A stretch of 11,650 bases of DNA. Source: DAOTUL01 sp034437435 (GTDB lineage Bacteria > Chloroflexota > Anaerolineae > Aggregatilineales > Phototrophicaceae). The stretch spans positions 1 through 11,650 of the forward strand of contig CAYQJO010000136.1 in NCBI GenBank assembly GCA_964417785.1, given 5' to 3'. Both the position numbers and the translations under genes were made by a program. Under the pieces are notes generated by a model. It made no database searches. It was not told the DNA's origin and saw only the letters and a list, made by a program, of their open reading frames with translations. Shown here in pieces: positions 5,096-11,650 of this stretch. Each line of letters starts with the position of its first letter. The stretch's first letter is position 1.

Positions 5096-8000
5096 ATGAA
5101 CAAGGTCATACGGGGCTATCAAATCGAAGAGGAGATTGGCGAAGGGGGATTTGGCAAGGTCTACCGGGCATTTCAATCCCTGGTTGAGCGCGAAGTCGCC
5201 ATCAAAGCGATTTTGCCGGTCCATGCCAACCAGCCAGATTTTATCCACCGGTTTGAGGCCGAGGCGCAGCTTGTCGCCCGCCTGGAACATCCGCACATCG
5301 TCCCGTTGTACGATTACTGGCGCGAACCGGATGGCGCATATCTGGTGATGCGCTGGCTGCGTGGTGGGAGTTTGCTGGAGTCGCTTAAACGGGATGGTCC
5401 CTGGCCGTTGGAAGACACCGCCCGTCTCTTAAATCATCTGGCTGGAGCGCTGAGCGTGGCGCACCGGAATCGTGTCATTCACCAGGACATCAAGCCCGCC
5501 AATGTGCTGCTGGATGATGATCGCAATATCTATCTGACGGACTTCGGCATTGCCCAGGACCTGACAACCGGTCTGAATCTGGCGAAAGGCGATCAGGCCA
5601 ATATGGTGCTGGGTACACCGGCGTATATGTCGCCGGAACATCTCACCCGCCAGCCGATAACCGCCCAGAGCGACATTTACAGTCTGGGGGTGGTGCTGTT
5701 TGAGGTGTTGACGGGCAAAACCCCGTTTGCCGGTGCCGGTTTGACCGAACTGCTCAACCACCAGATCAACACGCCGCTGCCGTCGCTGCAAGTCAATCGA
5801 CCCGACATCCCTGAACCCTTCGATATGGTCATTATGCAGGCGACCGCCAAAGACCCGCTGGATCGCTACCAGGATGTGTTGAAGATGGCAGCGGATTTCC
5901 AGTTCTTTCTCACACAGATGACCGTCCATACGAGCTTGCCGCCGCAGCGGGTTGAGGTGGCTCCCTCGCAGATGAGCAACCCGTATAAAGGCCTGCGCGG
6001 ATTCAACGAAGCTGACTCGACGGATTTCTTCGGGCGCAACGTATTGATCCGGACTCTGCTCAAGCGGATAACGCGCAAAGGACAATACAGCCGTTTTCTG
6101 GCGGTTGTCGGCCCCAGTGGTTCGGGTAAATCTAGTGTGGTCAAGGCGGGTGTGATTCCGGCGATCCGCGATGGTCAGGTGATGGGTCTGCCACGAAGTT
6201 TCATCGTGGATATGACCCCGGGAGCCGAGCCGATGCGACGGTTGGAAGGGGCCTTGCTGCGGGTGGCGCTGCAAGCGGATGATGCTTTCATGCGGACGCT
6301 TGCCAGCGATGACTACCGGCTGACTGATGTAGTAGACAGGGCGCTGCCGGACGATGGCAGCGAGTTGATCCTGGTGATTGACCAGTTCGAGGAGTTGTTC
6401 ACCCTGGTCGATGACGAAGCTGTTCGGCGACACTTTATGGATATGCTGCTGGATGCTGTGAAGACCGAGGACAGCCGGCTGCGAATCCTGATCACGTTGC
6501 GAGCCGATTTCTACGACCGTCCGCTGATGTACGGGGATTTTGGTGAAGTGCTGCACGCCCGCATGGAGACGGTGCTGCCGCTGACGGCGGAGGAGATCGA
6601 ACAGGCGATTACCGGCCCGGCGGAAAATGTGGGTGTGGAGGTCGAGCCAGGGTTGGTCAATGCGATGGTTGCCGATGTGAGCAAGCAGCCGAGTGCGCTG
6701 CCTCTGCTTCAATACACGCTCACCGAGTTGTTCGAGCAGCGCGAACAAAATCGTATGACGCTGCATGCCTACCGTGAGTTCGGCGGTATTTCCGGGGCGC
6801 TGGCGCGGCGGGCCGATGAGATTTACGACGACTATGATGCGCAGAAGCAGTCCATGACGCAGCAGCTATTTTTGCGGCTGGTTCGTTTGGGCGAGGGGAC
6901 CGAGGATACGCGGCGGCGCGTATTGCAAAGTGAGGTGTATTCGATTGAAGGCGACCGTAAAGCCATGCGCGATGTGATGGATGCCTATGGCCGTTACCGC
7001 TTGCTGACCTTCGACCATGACCCGATCACCCGTGCGCCGACCGTTGAAGTGGCTCATGAGGCGTTGATTCGCAGTTGGGACCGTCTACGTGGCTGGTTGA
7101 ACGACAATCGTGATGTTCTGCACATCCAGACACAGTTGAGCGCTGCCACCCGTGAATGGCTCGACGCCGGACGCGAAGCGAGCTTCCTGGTGAGCGGCGT
7201 GCGCCTGGAGAGCTTTGAGCAGCTTGCCAGCGACGCCCAGATCGCAATCAATGACGATGAACGGGCGTTTTTGCAGGCCAGCATCGCCCAACGGCAGCGA
7301 CAGGTGCGGCGGCAGCGGGTGTTCATCGCTCTGTTGTTCATGGTGGCGATTGCTGCGGTGGCGGCGTCGGTGCTGGCGGTGATCCAGCAGCAGGCGGCGG
7401 ACGACGCACGGGCGGAAGCGCTTGTTGAGCGCGACCGGGCCGACCAGGAAGCGCGTATTTCACGGTCACGCGAACTGGCGGCCTCAGCGCTGACCGTGCT
7501 GGAACAGCCGGACCTGTCGCTGCTGCTCAGCCTTGAAGCCATCCAGACTTACGATACTTTTGAGGCGCGAAACAGTCTGCTGCTGGGCCTGGAATCGTAT
7601 CCCTCGCTGGTCACGCAGCGTTACGGCCACACAGATGCGGTTCGGGCGGTTGAATATAGTCCGGATGGGCGTTATTTCATTTCGGCCAGCCGTGATAATA
7701 CACTGCGTCTGTGGGATGCCGAGACCAACCAGGCGCTGCACCCACCGATGGAAGGTCACGAGGGTTGGGTGAATACAGTTACGTTCAGTCCCGATGGCAG
7801 GCAGGTGGCCTCTGGTGGCGTAGACGGGCGGGTGATTGTGTGGGATGTGGTGACGGGTACACCCATAGGTGAGCCGCTGGTCGGCCACACAGAAGAGGTT
7901 CGTACGGTGGCGTTCAGCCCGGATGGCACCTGGATCGCGTCGGGCGGAATCGACGGGCGGGTGATGATATGGGACGCGGCGACGGGCGAAGTCGTCAACG

Positions 8001-9496
8001 ATGAGGTGGTCCATGACAATGCAGTTTACAGTCTGGCTTTCGATCCATCCGGGATGACGTTGGCCGCCGGGGATGCGGATGGCGTGATCCGGTTGTGGGA
8101 TATGGCGGCGGGTGATTATCGTGAACTTGAAGGCCACCAGAACTGGGTGTTGGCCGTTGATTTTTCGCCAGATGGTCGGATTCTGGCCTCCGGCAGCGCG
8201 GATACGAGTGTGCGCCTTTGGGATGTCGAGCGGGCGGAAGCACTGGGAAGGCCGCTTATGGCCCACAATAATTGGGTGCGCAGCGTTGACTTCCATCACA
8301 GCGGGCAGCTTCTCGCGTCGGGTGGCAGCGATGGTGAAGTCCGGTTCTGGGATGTCGCAGGCGAATTTCGGGGTGGCTTCCGTCAGGTAGCCGACTCGGC
8401 GGTGTGGGATGTCGCGTTTGATCCGGTGCGACCGCTGCTGGCGGTGGCCGGTACCTATCCCGGTGTGACGGTATGGGCGCTGCAACCGGAGCCAGCATTG
8501 GGGCAGGTACTCCGCGACCATACCGAGGAGATCAATGCCCTGGTATATACGCCATCGATCATCGCGACCGCTGGCGGCCAGCAGTCCGGTGCCAGCGATA
8601 CAGCCATCCGGTTGTGGGACCCGGGTACTGGCGAACTGGTCAGACGTCTGCCCGGTCATGATCTGGCGGTCATGGCATTGGATTATTGTGCTGAGTCCGA
8701 TGTGCTGGTGTCGGTGGGCCTGGACCGGACGCTTCGGGTATGGAATCTGACCGAGGAGATTGCCCGCTACGCGCTTGACGTGGATGTGTTTGCATTGACC
8801 TGTGATGGTGACCGGCTGGCGATGGGAACTGATACTGGCGTGATTCAATTGTGGGATATTGGCGCTGACCCGGCTGCCTGGTCGCTGGTGGATGAACTGA
8901 CCGGTCATGAAGATCGGATTTGGAGCCTGGACCTGGAAGCGGATATTCTGGTAAGCGGCAGTCGCGACCGGTCGGTCGGCATATGGAATTTGCCCACTGG
9001 CGAGCGTTTGCATGAAATCGCGGATGCACACACCGACGCCGTGCTGGCGGTAGTGCTTAATCCGGGTGCCACGATGGTCGCCAGCGGGGGACGCGATGAA
9101 CTGGTGTGGGTGTGGGATGTGGCAACTGGCGATCCGCTTACTGATGAACCGCTGCGTGGACACGAAAACTGGGTAATGGCGCTGGCCTTTAGCCCTGATG
9201 GTGAATGGCTGGCTTCGGGCAGCATTGATGAAACAGCGATATTGTGGAATGTGGCGGTGGGACGCCAGCTTGCCCTGCCCTTTGTCGGTCACAGCCAGTG
9301 GGTGATGGCCCTGGATTTCAGCCCGGATAGTCGCACGATGGCCTCTGGTGGACGCGAAGGCGATGTTATTCTGTGGTCTATCGGGCTGGATGCGTGGCAG
9401 TCACGGGCGTGCCAGATTGCGAATCGTGATCTGACTGCCGAAGAGCTACGCCTGTACTTTGACGGTCAATCTGTCGGCCATACATGTGAAGGATAA
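5096..9496 (+). CDS. Ser/Thr protein kinase - nSTAND NTPase - transmembrane - WD40 repeat protein
   Basis: This 1466-residue modular protein starts with a PknB-like kinase (about 1-275). It shows G-loop GEGGFG 15-20, K37, alpha-C E56, catalytic loop HQDIKPAN 129-136, DFG 149-151 and SPE 179-181. A novel-STAND NTPase follows (about 295-670), opening with NPYKGLRGF, with Walker A GPSGSGKSS 339-347, Walker B L-I-L-V-I-D-Q-F-E-E and the late motif EVAHEALIRSWDRL. An Arg-rich stretch (732-741) precedes one membrane helix (742-763), a short coiled-coil-like segment (764-795) and 14 WD40 blades (843-1428), enough for two seven-bladed propellers. The tail C1439...C1464 closes the protein. The likely topology is kinase and NTPase inside, propellers outside. 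The HRD arginine is Gln (Q130), so it is a non-RD kinase. Proposed role (inference): extracytoplasmic binding by WD40 switches the STAND module and so the kinase. The substrate is unknown. The next gene starts 5 bases after the stop. Confidence 0.93.
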   Translation: MNKVIRGYQIEEEIGEGGFGKVYRAFQSLVEREVAIKAILPVHANQPDFIHRFEAEAQLVARLEHPHIVPLYDYWREPDGAYLVMRWLRGGSLLESLKRDGPWPLEDTARLLNHLAGALSVAHRNRVIHQDIKPANVLLDDDRNIYLTDFGIAQDLTTGLNLAKGDQANMVLGTPAYMSPEHLTRQPITAQSDIYSLGVVLFEVLTGKTPFAGAGLTELLNHQINTPLPSLQVNRPDIPEPFDMVIMQATAKDPLDRYQDVLKMAADFQFFLTQMTVHTSLPPQRVEVAPSQMSNPYKGLRGFNEADSTDFFGRNVLIRTLLKRITRKGQYSRFLAVVGPSGSGKSSVVKAGVIPAIRDGQVMGLPRSFIVDMTPGAEPMRRLEGALLRVALQADDAFMRTLASDDYRLTDVVDRALPDDGSELILVIDQFEELFTLVDDEAVRRHFMDMLLDAVKTEDSRLRILITLRADFYDRPLMYGDFGEVLHARMETVLPLTAEEIEQAITGPAENVGVEVEPGLVNAMVADVSKQPSALPLLQYTLTELFEQREQNRMTLHAYREFGGISGALARRADEIYDDYDAQKQSMTQQLFLRLVRLGEGTEDTRRRVLQSEVYSIEGDRKAMRDVMDAYGRYRLLTFDHDPITRAPTVEVAHEALIRSWDRLRGWLNDNRDVLHIQTQLSAATREWLDAGREASFLVSGVRLESFEQLASDAQIAINDDERAFLQASIAQRQRQVRRQRVFIALLFMVAIAAVAASVLAVIQQQAADDARAEALVERDRADQEARISRSRELAASALTVLEQPDLSLLLSLEAIQTYDTFEARNSLLLGLESYPSLVTQRYGHTDAVRAVEYSPDGRYFISASRDNTLRLWDAETNQALHPPMEGHEGWVNTVTFSPDGRQVASGGVDGRVIVWDVVTGTPIGEPLVGHTEEVRTVAFSPDGTWIASGGIDGRVMIWDAATGEVVNDEVVHDNAVYSLAFDPSGMTLAAGDADGVIRLWDMAAGDYRELEGHQNWVLAVDFSPDGRILASGSADTSVRLWDVERAEALGRPLMAHNNWVRSVDFHHSGQLLASGGSDGEVRFWDVAGEFRGGFRQVADSAVWDVAFDPVRPLLAVAGTYPGVTVWALQPEPALGQVLRDHTEEINALVYTPSIIATAGGQQSGASDTAIRLWDPGTGELVRRLPGHDLAVMALDYCAESDVLVSVGLDRTLRVWNLTEEIARYALDVDVFALTCDGDRLAMGTDTGVIQLWDIGADPAAWSLVDELTGHEDRIWSLDLEADILVSGSRDRSVGIWNLPTGERLHEIADAHTDAVLAVVLNPGATMVASGGRDELVWVWDVATGDPLTDEPLRGHENWVMALAFSPDGEWLASGSIDETAILWNVAVGRQLALPFVGHSQWVMALDFSPDSRTMASGGREGDVILWSIGLDAWQSRACQIANRDLTAEELRLYFDGQSVGHTCEG

Positions 9497-9501
9497 CGGC
9501 G

Positions 9502-10890
9502 ATGCTGCGATTTTTGATAACAATGATGTTTCTGGCAATCCCTTTCCAGCAGCCGGACCCACCACCGGATGAGTGTCCGCTGATCGTGCAAACGGCGCTG
9601 GATTTGACCCGCGCAGGCTGCGAAGGCACGCGCCTGAATCAGGCATGCTACGGTCATCTGGTGCTGGATGCCCAGCCGCGTTCGGGATTGGAGGAATTCG
9701 ACTTTGAGAGTCCGGGCGATATTGTTGATGTCGTCATGGTACAAAGTCTGCGTTTGAGCGCGATGGACCTGGACAGCGGTCAGTGGGGGGTGATGCTGAT
9801 GGAAGTCGAGGCCAGCACCCGTGAGATTGTCAACGAGGATGTCCAGTTGCTGCTCTTCGGCGATGTCGAACTGAGCGACGCCTCGCGCTTTGTGATGGTC
9901 CGTGCTGACGAGACGGTGAATATCCGGTCGGCACCATCGATGAGTAGCATAGTGGTTGGACGCCTGGATGCTGGTGAGACGATTGTCACTAACAGCCGTC
10001 TGGATGATGGTTCGTGGCTGCGGGTGCGGCTGCCCGATGAGGCCAGCGCACTCGGTTGGATTGCCGCCGAATTCCTGACGCCGCTGGGCGATGTGGATGT
10101 GCTGCCAGCGCTGACGTTGGACGAGGCGCGAGCAGAAGTGGAAGATGTGCGGGCGCAGTACGGCCCGATGCAGGCGTTTTTCTTCCGCAGTGGTTCCAAC
10201 GACGCGCTGTGTCCGGAAGCGCCCGACAGCGGCATGTTGATCCAGACTCCGGAAGGGGTGGGTGAGGTGTCGATCTGGATGGATGAGATCGTCATACAGA
10301 TTGATGCGACCGCATTTGTCCAGGCGGAGGCCGGTGGCGATCTGGCGATCAACGTCCTGGATGGTTCAGCGCGGGTGACGGCGGCGGGAGAGACACGGAC
10401 TGTCGTTGCCGGCACACAGCTTACAGTACCGCTCAACCAGGAACTAGAAGCGATGGGGGTGCCGTCCGATCCGCGACCTCTGGACACAGATGCGGTGTCG
10501 TCACTGCCGGTCGATCTTCTGGACACAGCCGTGAGCATCCCTGAACCGTTGTCTGTGCAGGATGGTGTGCCACTGCCAGGCCAGTGGCGGTTCGAGTGGG
10601 GTGTCGAGTCGCTGACCTGTCCCGACGGGACCGTTTTCCCCTTCGAGAGTTCGGGCCAACCGGGGACCATCGAGCCGCTGGATGAGAGTCTGATCTGGAG
10701 CGGCCAGCGCTATAATCAGGCCAGCCAGGGAGTCTATACGGGTTCGTATGTCGATGGCAATGGCAACCTGCACCGCGATACACTGCGTGTGATTGCCGGG
10801 GATCGCATGGAAGGCGAGCAGATTGTCGATCTGGTCAGCCCGGTGTGTACGCTGACAGCTCCGTTTACGCTTCAACTCGTGAGCGATTGA
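9502..10890 (+). CDS. Secreted SH3b and FecR-like domain protein, kinase-operon partner
   Basis: The 462-residue protein starts 5 bases after the kinase stop. Its AAGGA (9489-9493), 8 bases from the ATG, lies within the end of the kinase gene, so translational coupling is likely. Residues 1-16 are a signal-peptide-like run (M-L-R-F-L-I-T-M-M-F-L-A-I-P). A Cys-containing segment follows (C25, C40, C49, with RLNQACYG), as in other Chloroflexota-type secreted proteins. Residues about 130-193 are an SH3b domain (V-N-I-R-S-A-P, then G-S-W-L-R-V and G-W-I-A-A-E-F-L). Residues about 253-312 resemble the FecR beta-rich domain (I-N-V-L-D-G-S-A-R-V, then V-A-G-T-Q-L-T-V-P). Residues about 358-460 are an uncharacterised beta-rich domain with C373 and C449. 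Six cysteines in all fit an exported protein. Binding to cell wall or to the kinase's external WD40 part is plausible but unproven. No sigma factor is nearby, so classical FecR signalling is not implied. Confidence 0.82.
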   Translation: MLRFLITMMFLAIPFQQPDPPPDECPLIVQTALDLTRAGCEGTRLNQACYGHLVLDAQPRSGLEEFDFESPGDIVDVVMVQSLRLSAMDLDSGQWGVMLMEVEASTREIVNEDVQLLLFGDVELSDASRFVMVRADETVNIRSAPSMSSIVVGRLDAGETIVTNSRLDDGSWLRVRLPDEASALGWIAAEFLTPLGDVDVLPALTLDEARAEVEDVRAQYGPMQAFFFRSGSNDALCPEAPDSGMLIQTPEGVGEVSIWMDEIVIQIDATAFVQAEAGGDLAINVLDGSARVTAAGETRTVVAGTQLTVPLNQELEAMGVPSDPRPLDTDAVSSLPVDLLDTAVSIPEPLSVQDGVPLPGQWRFEWGVESLTCPDGTVFPFESSGQPGTIEPLDESLIWSGQRYNQASQGVYTGSYVDGNGNLHRDTLRVIAGDRMEGEQIVDLVSPVCTLTAPFTLQLVSD

Positions 10891-11650
10891 GGACGATCCA
10901 GCCGCCCAGAACCACAATCAGTAGTGCCGCCAGTGGCAGGACTATCTGTACGATGCGCTGCGGCAGCGGTGGCGTTTCGCCAGTGGCGGGGAGGGCGCTG
11001 GCCCGCAGGAATTGCATCTGAGCGCAGCTTGGCGACGGATTGCTTGAACTGGTCAGGCACGCCTGGTTGATGATGTTGTTGAAGTCACCGTCGTCGCGGA
11101 CGCGGGTCTGCACGGTGATGGTAATCTGTCCGCCGGGAGCCAGTGTACCCTGGGTGAAGCGCACCACCTGCCCGTTGACGCTGACGCTGCCGGATGTGCT
11201 TTCCGCGCTGAGGACCTCCAGCGAGACCGGCATATCGTCCTCGACTACCAGGGACCGGGCGGTGTCGGTGGTCGGGTTGATGACACGAATTGTGTAGGTG
11301 ACGTCGGTCCCCGGTCCGGCGACCGGCGGGCTGCCGATCTTCGATATATACGGTTCATCGATCATGCCGACAGGTACGCCGCCGACTGTGACAGTCGTCC
11401 GTCCGGATGTGGGATCGGTGCCGTTGCTATCCACGCGCAGATCGACCGAGGCCGTATCGCCGCCGGGAATGGTTCCCAGTTCGCAGATGACGATGCCACC
11501 GCGCTCCAGACAGCCGGGTGAGCCGGTGCGCACGGAGAGAAAAATCACCTGCTCACGCAGTTCTTCAATCAACACCACATCGTCGAGGTCGCGAGTCCCC
11601 CGGTTGATGACATCAATCTGAAGATCATCGTCGCTGTCGCTGTCTTTTTC
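10865..11650 (-). CDS. DUF11 repeat surface protein with LPATGE sortase-type C-terminus (N-terminus beyond window)
   Basis: The frame is open from the right edge to a TAA at 10867-10865, giving 261 residues of an incomplete protein. An internal GTG at 11578 should not be taken as the start, because 24 upstream codons in frame continue the first domain. Two DUF11-type beta-sandwich domains are visible. The first runs from D-L-Q-I-D-V-I-N-R-G (about 11626) to the E-L-G-T-I-P-G-G-D-T region. The second starts near P-Y-I-S-K-I-G and contains Y-T-I-R-V-I-N-P and G-T-L-A-P-G-G-Q. The C-terminus is LPATGE (10993-10976), a short spacer, a hydrophobic helix and N-R-S-R-V-E-A, the layout of a sortase substrate. 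DUF11 proteins are usually surface or secreted. Its last codons overlap those of the convergent SH3b/FecR-like gene by 26 bases. No sortase gene is in the window. Confidence 0.85.
   Translation of the reverse strand, partial: EKDSDSDDDLQIDVINRGTRDLDDVVLIEELREQVIFLSVRTGSPGCLERGGIVICELGTIPGGDTASVDLRVDSNGTDPTSGRTTVTVGGVPVGMIDEPYISKIGSPPVAGPGTDVTYTIRVINPTTDTARSLVVEDDMPVSLEVLSAESTSGSVSVNGQVVRFTQGTLAPGGQITITVQTRVRDDGDFNNIINQACLTSSSNPSPSCAQMQFLRASALPATGETPPLPQRIVQIVLPLAALLIVVLGGWIVLNRSRVEA

Noticed and set aside
5429..6766. 445-codon open frame antisense to the kinase and STAND domains
   Set aside because: It lies fully opposite conserved kinase and Walker motifs and its composition is that of a shadow frame.
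7484..9292. 602-codon open frame antisense to the WD40 region
   Set aside because: The plus-strand WD40 repeats are unmistakable; the antisense product is His/Arg/Pro-rich with no domain and no ribosome-binding site seen.
5096..9496. STAND-type anti-phage defence gene in a defence island
   Set aside because: STAND proteins can be defence effectors, but here a membrane helix, probable external WD40 part and secreted partner favour envelope signalling, and no defence, phage or mobile gene is nearby.
9780..10670. 296-codon Ser/Thr-rich frame antisense to the SH3b/FecR-like gene
   Set aside because: Shadow of the coding strand; low-complexity composition and no start signal.

Overview
The window looks like part of a Chloroflexota chromosome, probably from the Anaerolineae or a related lineage. 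This is inferred from protein style, not from a marker gene. The clues are a very long secreted Thr-Pro-Thr repeat protein with a beta-helix end, a kinase/STAND-NTPase/WD40 giant with a single membrane span, a secreted SH3b plus FecR-like protein, and a DUF11 protein ending in LPATGE and a membrane anchor. The DNA is moderately GC-rich, with AT-rich intergenic gaps. No RNA gene, insertion sequence, CRISPR array or phage gene was seen.

Left part (1-2402): the first 50 bases hold the start of an aldo/keto reductase gene reading leftwards. It is divergent from a Gfo/Idh/MocA dehydrogenase (133-1131). A DtxR/IdeR-type metal-dependent repressor (1124-1780) overlaps the dehydrogenase end by 8 bases, so the two form a translationally coupled pair. 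Convergent to it, with an 11-base overlap, is a CIA30-family protein with a secretion-like N-terminus (1770-2339, minus strand).

Middle (2362-5095): a rho-independent terminator (2362-2393) closes the minus-strand gene for an 846-residue secreted protein (2403-4943). That protein has two small beta-type domains, 288 residues with threonine at every second position, and a right-handed beta-helix domain. Its repeat DNA is built of 24-base units arranged partly in a 120-base higher-order repeat. A 152-base AT-rich gap then separates it from the divergent kinase gene. The gap carries a perfect TATAAT box and an inverted repeat over the kinase Shine-Dalgarno sequence.

Right part (5096-11650): a 1466-residue Ser/Thr kinase, nSTAND NTPase, membrane span and 14-blade WD40 protein is followed 5 bases later by a secreted SH3b/FecR-like protein (9502-10890). 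The two appear to form one operon. A DUF11 surface protein with a sortase-type LPATGE tail (10865 to the right edge, minus strand) converges on it with a 26-base overlap.

How they may work together (inference): the kinase operon and the two flanking surface proteins look like a cell-envelope sensing and display module. WD40 propellers would sit outside the membrane and the STAND NTPase and kinase inside, with a coupled secreted partner. The metal repressor/dehydrogenase pair at the left looks metabolically separate.
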